Origin: Fusobacterium perfoetens ATCC 29250
Lineage (GTDB): Bacteria; Fusobacteriota; Fusobacteriia; Fusobacteriales; Fusobacteriaceae
Reading direction: 5' to 3'
Assembly: GCF_000622245.1 (NCBI RefSeq)
Contig: NZ_JHXW01000013.1
Span: 1 to 61,184 of the forward strand
Length of the DNA stretch: 61,184 nucleotides
Part shown: positions 1 through 7,706 of the stretch, piece after piece
How positions within the stretch are numbered: the stretch's first letter is position 1
Layout of the letters: each line of letters starts with the position of its first letter
The notes under the pieces: generated by a model
Told to the model about the DNA's origin: nothing
The model's input: only the letters and a program-made list of their open reading frames with translations
Database searches by the model: none
Translations under genes and position numbers: made by a program

Positions 1-131
1 CATCTAAGCGGGAAACTGACTTTAAGATAAGTACTCTATAGACAACTTCGAGACTAGGAGTTAGATAGGTTGGGAGTGTAAGTGAAGTAATTCATTAAGC
101 GGACCAATACTAATAAGTCGGAATCTTAATC
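1..131 (+). rRNA. rrl: 23S rRNA, 3' end (partial)
   Basis: The sequence matches the conserved 3' end of bacterial large-subunit rRNA, including the segment around 100-115 that corresponds to the GGTACTAAT motif near the end of the E. coli gene. The gene begins before the window. The end is set by analogy at the C at 131 and could be off by a few bases. A 49-base spacer separates it from 5S rRNA. Confidence 0.93.
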
Positions 132-180
132 AAGAGAAATTACTATGTAGTATTGAGTGTTTAAAAACTCAAAATATAAG

Positions 181-294
181 TTGGCAAGAAAAGCTACGAG
201 GGTACACCTAGTAACATACCGAACCTAGCAGTTAAGCTCGTAAACGCTGAAAGTACTTGGGGGCAGCCCTCTGGGAGGATAGGAACTTGCCAAC
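181..294 (+). rRNA. rrf: 5S rRNA
   Basis: The roughly 114-base gene has complementary ends (TTGGCAAG at 181-188 and CTTGCCAA at 286-293) that form helix I, plus the conserved CCGAAC segment near 219-224. A T-rich run directly follows at 295-307 and probably ends rRNA transcription. It is the last gene of an rrn operon. Confidence 0.95.
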
Positions 295-666
295 TTTTTT
301 TATTTTTTGAAAAAATATATAAAAATATATATTTGAAATGAGATATTAAATTAAAAGATATTATATGCAATTATAATCATAAAAAGTTTAAAAAATTTAG
401 ATAAAATTACAGAAAAAAGAATAGATTACAATATTTTTTTTTAAAATATTAAGAAATATAGAAAAAATATATGAATTAAAGATAAAAAAATATTTTTATG
501 ACTGATATAATTCTTTATAAAATAAAGGAGTAAAAAATTAAAATAAATATTTTATATATCATTTTTATAAAATGAACTAGATAAATAAAAAAGATAAAAA
601 AACACTTGAAAAAACTATATAAAGGTAGTAAAATAAATAAAATATTTTAATAGATGATGGAAATAT
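295..666. other. Intergenic region between rrn operon and secretion operon
   Basis: This stretch of about 370 bases is extremely AT-rich and I see no gene in it. The one feature I can support is a possible promoter near its right end, listed separately. Confidence 0.6.
606..634 (+). promoter_or_regulatory. Possible promoter of the pseudopilus/secretion operon
   Basis: TTGAAA at 606-611 and TAAAAT at 629-634 are 17 bases apart, a sigma-70-like arrangement. The predicted start of transcription near 641 lies about 25 bases before the first gene. In such AT-rich DNA similar matches arise easily by chance. Confidence 0.45.
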
Positions 667-1260
667 TTGAAAATGGATAAAGTTAATAAAAAAAGAGGAT
701 TTTTCTTATTTGAATTTTTAATTATTTTAAGTATAATATTATTAATATTTTCTTTTGGATATATAAGAATTTTGAAAGTTAAAGAGGAAAAAGATTTAGA
801 AAAAGCTGTATTAGTTATTTCAAAAACTTTAGAAGAATATTCTACTAATAGTTTATTAACAACTATAAAATACAAAATAAGACTAGAATATAATAATAAT
901 AAAATAGAAATACAAAAAAAATCTGAAAATAAAATGTTAGAAGAAATTATCCAATTACCAAATAAATTAAAATATAGAATTCCCTATACAATAAATAGTA
1001 ATTTAAAACTATTGGATAGTATGGAAGTAGAAACCACAATAAATGGAAATCTTTCTGATTCCTTTACAACTTATATTTTAGATTATAGTGGAAATATAAA
1101 ATACAGAGTCGCTGTTTATAGTTTTCAAGAAAATAAATTAGTAAAAATAAATATTTATAAAAAAATATCTGGGAAAAAAATTTCGGAAGATAAATTATTG
1201 GATTATCATCAAAGGCTATTTGAAGAAGAGGAGCTAGGAAATGATTGGAGAAAGTGGTAA
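667..1260 (+). CDS. GspH-like minor pseudopilin
   Basis: The 197-residue protein starts with a short basic leader, then a class III prepilin signature: KKRG, the likely cleavage site after Gly, FFLFEF with Glu at +5, and about 20 hydrophobic residues. This is the hallmark of pilins and pseudopilins processed by prepilin peptidase. The globular part ends in a beta-rich stretch (YILDYSGNIKYRVAVY) typical of GspH/FimT-like proteins. It is first in an eleven-gene operon and overlaps the ATPase gene by 20 bases. The longest frame starts with TTG at 667; ATG at 673 is equally possible, and no strong ribosome binding site decides between them. Confidence 0.75.
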   Translation: MKMDKVNKKRGFFLFEFLIILSIILLIFSFGYIRILKVKEEKDLEKAVLVISKTLEEYSTNSLLTTIKYKIRLEYNNNKIEIQKKSENKMLEEIIQLPNKLKYRIPYTINSNLKLLDSMEVETTINGNLSDSFTTYILDYSGNIKYRVAVYSFQENKLVKINIYKKISGKKISEDKLLDYHQRLFEEEELGNDWRKW

Positions 1261-2464
1261 TAAAAAAGAAAAAATTAAATTTGTGAATGCTGCTTTTTCT
1301 TCTAATGAAAATTCTAGAATAGAAATTTTTATGAATAATATTTTTATTGATGGAATAAATTTAAATGCTAGTGATATTCATATAGAAACTTATAAGGATT
1401 ATTTCAGAATAAGATATAGGATAGATGGAATATTGATTGAAAAAGGGCGATATAAAATTCAAGATGTTGCTCCTTTGATTTCAAGAATAAAAATTTTATG
1501 TAATTTAGATATTACAGAAAAAAGAATACCACAAGATGGGAGAGTAGATGGTCTATATAAAGGGAGAGAATTAGATTTTAGAGTATCTATTGTCCCAACT
1601 TATTTTGGTGAAAAAGTAGTTATAAGAATTTTGTATAAAGAAACTGCCAAAAAAACTTTGGAAGAATTGGGATTTAAAAAAGAATATTATTCAAAATTGT
1701 TTGAGATAATAAAAAGAAAATCAGGAATGTTAATTATTTCAGGACCTATGGGAAGCGGAAAAACTACTTCAATGTATGCAATATTAAATGAAATAAATGA
1801 AGTAGAGAAAAATATAACAACTATTGAAGATCCTATTGAATATACTTTAGAGGGAATAAATCAAATTCAGTGTAAAAATGATATTGGATTAGATTTTTCA
1901 ACTGTTTTAAAATCAATATTAAGACAAGATTCTGACGTAATTATGATAGGTGAAATAAGAGATAGGGAAACAGCAGAAATTGCCATAAAAGCTTCTTTAA
2001 CAGGACATTTGATTATTTCAACTTTACATACAAAAAATTCTGTAAGTGCAATAAAAAGATTGATGAGTTTGGGAATAGATTCATATATGATATCAGCTGG
2101 TCTTAAAGGAATACAAAATCAAAGACTTGTTAGAAAATTATGTCCTTATTGTAAAACAGAAGATAATAATTTAGAAGAAAAATTAAAAATTTTAGGTATA
2201 GAAAATAATAAAATTTTTAATAATAAGATTTATACTGCAAAAGGTTGTGAACATTGTAATTATACTGGGTATAAAGGAAGAATTTTAGTTGGAGAATTTT
2301 TATACATAAATGATGAGATAGAAAATCTAATCACATCTGATTTTAGTACTTTAGAATTAGAGAATAGATTGAAAGAATTAGGGATAAAAACTATAGTAGA
2401 AAATGGTTTAGAATTTGTTAAACAAGGTTTAACTTCATTAGATGAGTTAATAAGAGAGTGTTAA
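1241..2464 (+). CDS. gspE: GspE/PilB-type secretion (pseudopilus assembly) ATPase
   Basis: This 407-residue AAA-type ATPase would power pseudopilus extension at the cytoplasmic face of the inner membrane. Visible motifs are ASDIHIE near the N-terminus, Walker A GPMGSGKTT near residue 168, the Asp box (TTIEDPIEY), Walker B (DVIMIGEIRD), the His box (GHLIISTLHT) and a CxxC...CxxC zinc element (CPYC, CEHC) in the C-terminal part. It is shorter than usual GspE/PilB (about 500-570) because the N-terminal docking domain is absent, giving a ComGA-like size. No PilT-like retraction ATPase lies in the window. Start ATG 1241 lies inside the preceding gene after GAGGAGCTAGGAA. Confidence 0.93.
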   Translation: MIGESGNKKEKIKFVNAAFSSNENSRIEIFMNNIFIDGINLNASDIHIETYKDYFRIRYRIDGILIEKGRYKIQDVAPLISRIKILCNLDITEKRIPQDGRVDGLYKGRELDFRVSIVPTYFGEKVVIRILYKETAKKTLEELGFKKEYYSKLFEIIKRKSGMLIISGPMGSGKTTSMYAILNEINEVEKNITTIEDPIEYTLEGINQIQCKNDIGLDFSTVLKSILRQDSDVIMIGEIRDRETAEIAIKASLTGHLIISTLHTKNSVSAIKRLMSLGIDSYMISAGLKGIQNQRLVRKLCPYCKTEDNNLEEKLKILGIENNKIFNNKIYTAKGCEHCNYTGYKGRILVGEFLYINDEIENLITSDFSTLELENRLKELGIKTIVENGLEFVKQGLTSLDELIREC

Positions 2465-2466
2465 TT

Positions 2467-3615
2467 ATGAAAATATTTTTTTATTTAGTATGTGATAAGA
2501 TAGGAAATAAAAAAATAGGTTTTTTAAAGGGGCAATCTAAAAATGAAGTTGAAAATTTTTTGAGAAAAAAAGGTTATTTAATTATAAAAATAAAAAAGAT
2601 AATTTTTATTCAAAGTGAAATCTCAAAAGTAGAATTAAAAGATTTTTTTATGAAATTAAAATTGTTTGTAAAAAATGGATATCAATTTTATAAAATTATT
2701 GAGATTTTTCAGGGGAATGAAAAATTAGATTTTTATATAGAAAGAATGAAAAAATCTATTAATGAAGGAAGAGATTTACATAGCATTTTTGAAGAAAGTG
2801 GTTTGCCTTTAAAAGAAGTTGATATATTTATACTAAGAGCAGGAGAAGAAACAGGAAAATTATATAATTCTTTTGAAGGAATAGAGGAAAGAATTTCTCA
2901 AGAGATTGAAAAACAAAAGAGGATAAAAAAGATTTTGTTTTATCCAATTTTAGTGTTATCAATAGTTATAGTATTATTAATATTTTTAGGAAAATTTATA
3001 TTACCTGATTTTGTAAATATTATAGGAAAAGATAGAATTCCAATTTTTACAAGGGTAATAATTTTTTTAGCAAATAATATTATATATGTTTTTTTATTTT
3101 TGATTATCTTTTTTATAGGGATAAAAAAATTATATAAGAATAAAAAAGAGAGAATAATAAAATTTTTCTTGAAAAATAAAATATTATCAAAAATAATTGT
3201 AGGAAATTTTATATTATATTTTTCAAAAATTTTAGTTATACTTTTGGAATCTGGAATAAGTTTAAGTGATGCTATATCTATAATAATAGATTCTATAAGT
3301 AATGATTTTTTTAGAAAAAAATTATTAATAGCTAAAAATCATCTTATAAAAGGAAAAGATATATTTTATTCTTTGAAGTCTATGGATATATTTGATAAGG
3401 TAGAATTAGAATTTATAAAAACAGGAGAACAAAGTGGAGAATTGTCCTCTATGTTTCAACTGATATACGAAAGAAAAAAAGAAGTTTTAGATGAAAAAAT
3501 AGATAGATTTATAAAATTATTGGAACCAACCTTGATTTTAGTTATTGGGATTATTGTAGGAGGAATATTTTTAGGAATATATGGTCCTATATTAGAAATG
3601 ATGAACAATATATAA
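2467..3615 (+). CDS. gspF: GspF/PilC-type inner-membrane platform protein
   Basis: About 382 residues with the repeated T2SSF layout: two cytoplasmic helical domains (around residues 60-150 and 260-350) and three hydrophobic segments, one pair in the middle (LVLSIVIVLLIFLG; IIYVFLFLIIFFIG) and one at the C-terminus (LILVIGIIVGGIFLGIYGP). The conserved FILRAGEETGKL and FIKTGEQSGELS repeats identify the family. The protein is the inner-membrane platform on which the ATPase acts. The frame is open from GTG 2458, but ATG 2467, just after the stop of gspE, is preferred. Confidence 0.9.
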   Translation: MKIFFYLVCDKIGNKKIGFLKGQSKNEVENFLRKKGYLIIKIKKIIFIQSEISKVELKDFFMKLKLFVKNGYQFYKIIEIFQGNEKLDFYIERMKKSINEGRDLHSIFEESGLPLKEVDIFILRAGEETGKLYNSFEGIEERISQEIEKQKRIKKILFYPILVLSIVIVLLIFLGKFILPDFVNIIGKDRIPIFTRVIIFLANNIIYVFLFLIIFFIGIKKLYKNKKERIIKFFLKNKILSKIIVGNFILYFSKILVILLESGISLSDAISIIIDSISNDFFRKKLLIAKNHLIKGKDIFYSLKSMDIFDKVELEFIKTGEQSGELSSMFQLIYERKKEVLDEKIDRFIKLLEPTLILVIGIIVGGIFLGIYGPILEMMNNI

Positions 3616-3639
3616 CAATATAATAAAGGGGGAAGTGTT

Positions 3640-4152
3640 ATGAGCAATAAAGAAAAAGGTTTTTCTTTAATTGAAGTTTTAGTAGTGTTGGGGATAATAG
3701 GATTATTTGCTAGTTTTTTAACACCGAAAGTATCAAATTATTTGGCTCTAGGAAAAGATACAAAGGCTATTACTACTTTACAAAATTTAAGAACTGCTTC
3801 TGAAATGTATTATTTTACAACTGGAGAAACTTTAGGAAAGGATAAATTAGATGGTAATTTATCAAGTACAGAATTAGAAAAATTAAAAGATTATATTTCA
3901 GGTGGATATAAGGAACTTTTAAATAGTAGTGAGGGAGAGGGAAAAGAGATAGTTTGTGAAATAGGTGGAAGTAGAAATGAAAAAATAGATGCTCCAGGAG
4001 AAGTAGACTCTGTTATAACTTATGGAGGTAAGGTCAAATTTACTTTTAAAGCTCCTGAAGGAGAAAAATCTGATGGAATAAAATTATGGATATTACCAGA
4101 AAATGGGGTAGGAGCTTACACAATAAAAGGAGAAAAATGGACAGAGTTATAA
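3640..4152 (+). CDS. gspG: GspG-like major pseudopilin
   Basis: The 170-residue protein carries a textbook prepilin N-terminus: short leader KEKG, then FSLIEVLVVLGIIGLFASF with Glu at +5. It resembles major pseudopilins (GspG/ComGC) and is probably the main pseudopilus subunit. A good ribosome binding site (AAGGGGGA) precedes ATG 3640. The C-terminus overlaps the prepilin peptidase gene by 16 bases, suggesting translational coupling between the substrate and its processing enzyme. The globular part holds no cysteine pair; one cysteine is visible (IVCEIGG). Confidence 0.88.
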   Translation: MSNKEKGFSLIEVLVVLGIIGLFASFLTPKVSNYLALGKDTKAITTLQNLRTASEMYYFTTGETLGKDKLDGNLSSTELEKLKDYISGGYKELLNSSEGEGKEIVCEIGGSRNEKIDAPGEVDSVITYGGKVKFTFKAPEGEKSDGIKLWILPENGVGAYTIKGEKWTEL

Positions 4153-4577
4153 TAGAAATATTATTTTTTATAGTATTATTTCTAATAGCTTTTATAGATT
4201 TAAAGAAAAAAATAATTCCAGATTCTTTGACAGGATTATTATTCTTATTCGGAGTTTTTAGAATTTTTTTATTTAAGGAAAGTTTTGAAAATAAAATAAT
4301 AGGAATGAGTCTATTTCCTATATTCTTTTTAATTTTATATGGATATGGAGAAAGTCTATTCAAAAAAGAGGTAGTAGGTTTTGGGGATATAAAATTATTG
4401 TGGACAATAGGATTTTTTATAGGTTATAGAGGAATATATGAATTATTGATATTTTATAATATAATTTTTTTAATAGCACCATTATATGGATTTTTATATT
4501 ATAAGTTTAAAAAGAAAAAAGAAGTTCCATTTGCTCCAATATTGGCAATAGGAACTTTTATTTTTTATATTTTTTAA
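4137..4577 (+). CDS. gspO: Prepilin peptidase (A24 family), minimal form
   Basis: A roughly 146-residue membrane aspartyl protease that would cleave the leader peptides of the pseudopilins in this operon. The two catalytic aspartates of the A24 family are visible: Asp21 in FIDLKKKIIPD and the Asp of GFGDIKLL near residue 84. Several hydrophobic segments span the protein. It lacks the N-terminal cysteine-rich methyltransferase domain of full-length PilD/GspO, so it is a peptidase-only version. ATG 4137 follows AAAGGAG at 4127-4132 at proper distance; a longer frame from 4086 would include an implausible charged extension. Confidence 0.88.
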   Translation: MDRVIIEILFFIVLFLIAFIDLKKKIIPDSLTGLLFLFGVFRIFLFKESFENKIIGMSLFPIFFLILYGYGESLFKKEVVGFGDIKLLWTIGFFIGYRGIYELLIFYNIIFLIAPLYGFLYYKFKKKKEVPFAPILAIGTFIFYIF

Positions 4578-4588
4578 AGGAATTTTTT

Positions 4589-5023
4589 ATGAAAAGAAAA
4601 GGTTTTTTATTGATAGATTTGATTGTATCTATTTTTTTATTTGTTAATGTAATTTTGGGATTACTTTTATTGTTGAATAAAAATAATGATAAAACAAGAA
4701 GATTATTGGTAGAAACTGATGAAAAAAGATTGATTTTTAATATAGAAAATATTATTGAAAGAGATTTAAAAAAAGATTTTTCAATAACTAAATATCAATT
4801 AATTCAAAAAGATGAAATATTTTATTTAGAAAATCTATCAAAAAATAATGTTACAAAAATTGGAAGATATAAATATTTAAAGTTAGAGGATATAAAAAAT
4901 ATAAAAACTTTAAAAAAAGAAGTTTTATTAGAAAACCAAGTTATAGGAGAAGTATATATTGCTTATTTGGAATTAGAAAATAAAAAAATCGAAAAAATAA
5001 TAGAGGGAGTTTATGAAAAATAA
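4589..5023 (+). CDS. Minor pseudopilin, GspI/GspJ-like, with Asp at +5
   Basis: 144 residues with a prepilin-type N-terminus: MKRKG, then FLLIDLIVSIFLFVNVILGLLLLL. Position +5, normally Glu, is Asp, a conservative but unusual change. The remainder is charged and lysine-rich with beta propensity. It lies 11 bases after the peptidase gene behind AAAGGAA and overlaps the next pseudopilin gene by 11 bases. Position in the operon suggests a GspI- or GspJ-type tip subunit, but the exact subtype cannot be told by eye. Confidence 0.72.
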   Translation: MKRKGFLLIDLIVSIFLFVNVILGLLLLLNKNNDKTRRLLVETDEKRLIFNIENIIERDLKKDFSITKYQLIQKDEIFYLENLSKNNVTKIGRYKYLKLEDIKNIKTLKKEVLLENQVIGEVYIAYLELENKKIEKIIEGVYEK

Positions 5024-5450
5024 AGGTTACTTTATTTTAGAAGGGATTGTTGTATTAGGAATTTTTACAACAATACTTACAGTTAGTTTTTCTATTTTTT
5101 CAAACTCAATGAAGATAAAAAATAATCTTTTAAATATATCAAATATAGAGATAAATTATAGAAGAAATATTGATTATATGTTAAAAGAGATAAAAAATGG
5201 AAAAGAATTAAATTTGGATATGGATAGATTGAAATTTAGAAAAAATATTATTGAAAATAATATTTCTAAAGAGATAGAAATAACTTATTATTTTTCGGGA
5301 ACTTCTCTATTAAGAAAAGCAAGTAATTCTGAAAAGTATGAAAGTTTTTTAGAAAATATAAAGGGGGAATTTTCTTTTAAAGAAAATCTTTTGAATCTAC
5401 TATTAAAATTTAAAGATAGAGAGGAAGAATATGTGGTGTATATCCAATAA
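5013..5450 (+). CDS. Minor pseudopilin, GspJ-like
   Basis: 145 residues. MKNKG precedes YFILEGIVVLGIFTTILTVSFSIF, with Glu at +5, then a globular region rich in Lys, Asn and Glu. The ATG lies inside the end of the preceding pseudopilin gene and the 3' end overlaps the next gene by 20 bases, so translation of the minor pseudopilins is probably coupled. Assignment to GspJ rather than GspI is a guess based on order. Confidence 0.75.
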   Translation: MKNKGYFILEGIVVLGIFTTILTVSFSIFSNSMKIKNNLLNISNIEINYRRNIDYMLKEIKNGKELNLDMDRLKFRKNIIENNISKEIEITYYFSGTSLLRKASNSEKYESFLENIKGEFSFKENLLNLLLKFKDREEEYVVYIQ

Positions 5451-6069
5451 AAAAAGAGGAAGCCTTTTGATTTTAGTTATATCTCTTTTATCTGTTATTA
5501 GTTGGAGTATATTTACAGTTAGTTTTATAATTCAAAAAGAATTTAAAAAGAAAAGTTTAGAAAAACAATTTGAAAAAAGAGTGGAAAAAGAAAAGATTTC
5601 TAAAATTTTTATTAAACTTTATACAAATTATATAGGAGAGGAGATAGGTAAAAATTCTGATTTAGAAGATAGGATAGACTATCTCTTATTTTTTAATGGA
5701 AAAAATATTGTAGAAAATAATTTTGGAGATAAGGAAGTAATATCAGATAGTGGATACTATATAGAGAAAATTTATTTAAAGAAATCTTATGAAGATGATA
5801 ATTTATACAAAGAGATTTATTCTAAAGATAGAGGGCAAAAAAATAATTATAGAGGAATAATAAATAATTTTTCTTATATAAATAACTATAATCAAATTAA
5901 AGTAAATTTAAAAAAAATAGAAAGTATAGTGGAAATTAATAATAAAATTTATAAAACCGATATTTTGGGAATAGTAGAAATAAAATATTTTTTTAAAGGA
6001 AGCAATTATCCTTGGGAAAAGTTTGAGAAAATTAGAGGAGATATAGATGTATACTTTTATGAAAAGTAA
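5431..6069 (+). CDS. GspK/PilX-like minor pseudopilin without Glu5
   Basis: 212 residues with leader SNKKRG followed by SLLILVISLLSVISWSIFTVSF. Unlike the other four pilin-like proteins here, position +5 is not acidic, which is a property of GspK, the pseudopilus tip subunit that lacks Glu5. It is shorter than classical GspK (about 300 residues) and I see no clear match to the GspK globular domain. Start ATG 5431 has GAGGAAG upstream and overlaps the previous gene by 20 bases; the end overlaps the next gene by 23. Confidence 0.65.
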   Translation: MWCISNKKRGSLLILVISLLSVISWSIFTVSFIIQKEFKKKSLEKQFEKRVEKEKISKIFIKLYTNYIGEEIGKNSDLEDRIDYLLFFNGKNIVENNFGDKEVISDSGYYIEKIYLKKSYEDDNLYKEIYSKDRGQKNNYRGIINNFSYINNYNQIKVNLKKIESIVEINNKIYKTDILGIVEIKYFFKGSNYPWEKFEKIRGDIDVYFYEK

Positions 6070-6985
6070 AAGATTAATAGTAGAAATAGGAGAAAATCAA
6101 ATAAAAATCTTATTAAATGATGAAGAAGTTGAAAAAATTAATAGAACTTTTAGTTATTTGGATGAAGATTTAAAAAAAATAAAGAAAATATTCCTTAGGA
6201 AAAAAGTAAATTTTATTTTTAAAGATGATTTCTTTATAAAAAAAGAATTATTGGATAAAGAAAAATTAGAATATATTGATGTAAAAAGATATATAAAAAA
6301 TGAACTTTTAGAGAATTTGGAAAAGGAAAAAGATTTTTATTCTGTGAATTATTTTTACAATGAAAATGAAGAGTGTGAAATTTTTATATATGAAGAGGGA
6401 ATTATATCAAATTTCATAGAATTTTTGTTGAAAGAAAATATAAATGTTGAGGAGATATATTTTTCTGAAAAGTATATTTTAACTGATTATAAAGAAGTTC
6501 TAAAAAATAATAAAAAAGATAATATATTTTGGATAATTTTAATAATAGGGCTTGTATTAGGGATTAGTTATGGGGGAAATCTTTATTGTAAAAAAGTTTT
6601 GGAGACACAATTAGAAGAAATAAAAAATAATTTTTATAGTAAAGAAAAAATTTTGAATGATAAAAAAACAGAGTTAGAAAGTATAAAAACTGAAATAGAA
6701 TTTTTAAAAAAAGAAATCAGTAAAAATAATATAAAAAATAAAAAATTTTTAAATGAAATTATGTGGATAATAAATATTGCTCCAAATTCCTTAGGATTTA
6801 ATAAGGTTTATTGGGAAAAAGGAAATATAATAATAAATGGGGCTGGAGATAGATTAGAAGATATATTGTATTTTATTAAGTTGTTAGAAAATGATGAGCG
6901 AATAGAAAAATTGAATTATGATTATATAATTAAAAAGGAAAATATTTATGATTTTATATTGGAGTTGAAAGTTTTTTATGAATGA
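6047..6985 (+). CDS. GspL-like (PilM/PilN-like) inner-membrane assembly protein
   Basis: 312 residues in three parts: a cytoplasmic domain of about 155 residues beginning RLIVEIGENQIKILL, which recalls the actin-like domain of GspL/PilM; a single membrane span near 160-180 (IFWIILIIGLVLGISYGG); and a periplasmic part starting with a coiled coil (about 185-230) and ending with a small alpha/beta domain as in GspL/PilN. GspL couples the ATPase to the pseudopilus in the inner membrane. ATG 6047 follows AGAGGAG at 6034-6040 with good spacing. Sequence similarity is weak, so the call rests mainly on topology and operon position. Confidence 0.68.
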   Translation: MYTFMKSKRLIVEIGENQIKILLNDEEVEKINRTFSYLDEDLKKIKKIFLRKKVNFIFKDDFFIKKELLDKEKLEYIDVKRYIKNELLENLEKEKDFYSVNYFYNENEECEIFIYEEGIISNFIEFLLKENINVEEIYFSEKYILTDYKEVLKNNKKDNIFWIILIIGLVLGISYGGNLYCKKVLETQLEEIKNNFYSKEKILNDKKTELESIKTEIEFLKKEISKNNIKNKKFLNEIMWIINIAPNSLGFNKVYWEKGNIIINGAGDRLEDILYFIKLLENDERIEKLNYDYIIKKENIYDFILELKVFYE

Positions 6986-7706
6986 TTTAGATTTAAAAAA
7001 TAAAATAATTTTATTAATTGTTATTTTAGGAGGGGTAATTTCTTTTTTTATAACTCCATTAGAGAAAAATCTATCTTTGAAAAAGGAGATTAAAAATTAC
7101 TCATACAAATTGAAGAATAGCGATAAAAAAATATCCATAGTTAAAAATAAACTTTTGGAAGTAGAAAAAGAACTTGGAAATCTTCAAATTGAAGAAAAGA
7201 GTATGGAAGAAAAAGTTTATAAATTTAATAGTACCTCTCAAGGAAATCTCTATATAAATAATTTAATTGAAAAAAATAATTTGGAAGTTTTAGAAATCGG
7301 AAGAATAGAAAGAATGGAAAAAAGTATTTTTATACCATATAAAATTATTGGTAGAGAGGAAAATATAATAAAGTTTATAGAGAAAGTAGAAAATGAAAAT
7401 AAAATTTTTCTTTTAAATAGTAGTTTTGAACTTTTAAAAGAGAATGAATTATTAAAAATTAGTTTTAGAGGGAATTATTTTGTAGAGAAAAATGAAAAAA
7501 TAATCAATGAGGGGGAGAGAAAAAATTTAAGTGGTAAAAAATTTTGGGTAGAAAAAGTAGAATTTATAAATGATAATGTGGGGATAATAGAATTGTTAGA
7601 TAAAAAAATTTATATAAATAGAGAGAAAATAATAGAAATTTATGGGAATAACTATATATTTAGAATAGAAAATAAAAAATTAACTATTGGGGAGAAAATA
7701 TTATGA
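6978..7706 (+). CDS. GspM/PilO-like protein with C-terminal PilP/GspC-like tail
   Basis: 242 residues. An N-terminal membrane span (IILLIVILGGVISFFI) is followed by a coiled coil (about 30-75) and a ferredoxin-like domain (about 80-165), the layout of GspM/PilO. Residues about 180-242 form an extra beta-rich segment (VEKVEFINDNVGIIELLDKKIYI) that resembles the small periplasmic HR-type domain of GspC/PilP, the piece that contacts the secretin. No separate gspC or pilP gene is present, so this tail may supply that link. The gene overlaps its neighbours by 8 and 4 bases. Confidence 0.62.
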   Translation: MNDLDLKNKIILLIVILGGVISFFITPLEKNLSLKKEIKNYSYKLKNSDKKISIVKNKLLEVEKELGNLQIEEKSMEEKVYKFNSTSQGNLYINNLIEKNNLEVLEIGRIERMEKSIFIPYKIIGREENIIKFIEKVENENKIFLLNSSFELLKENELLKISFRGNYFVEKNEKIINEGERKNLSGKKFWVEKVEFINDNVGIIELLDKKIYINREKIIEIYGNNYIFRIENKKLTIGEKIL

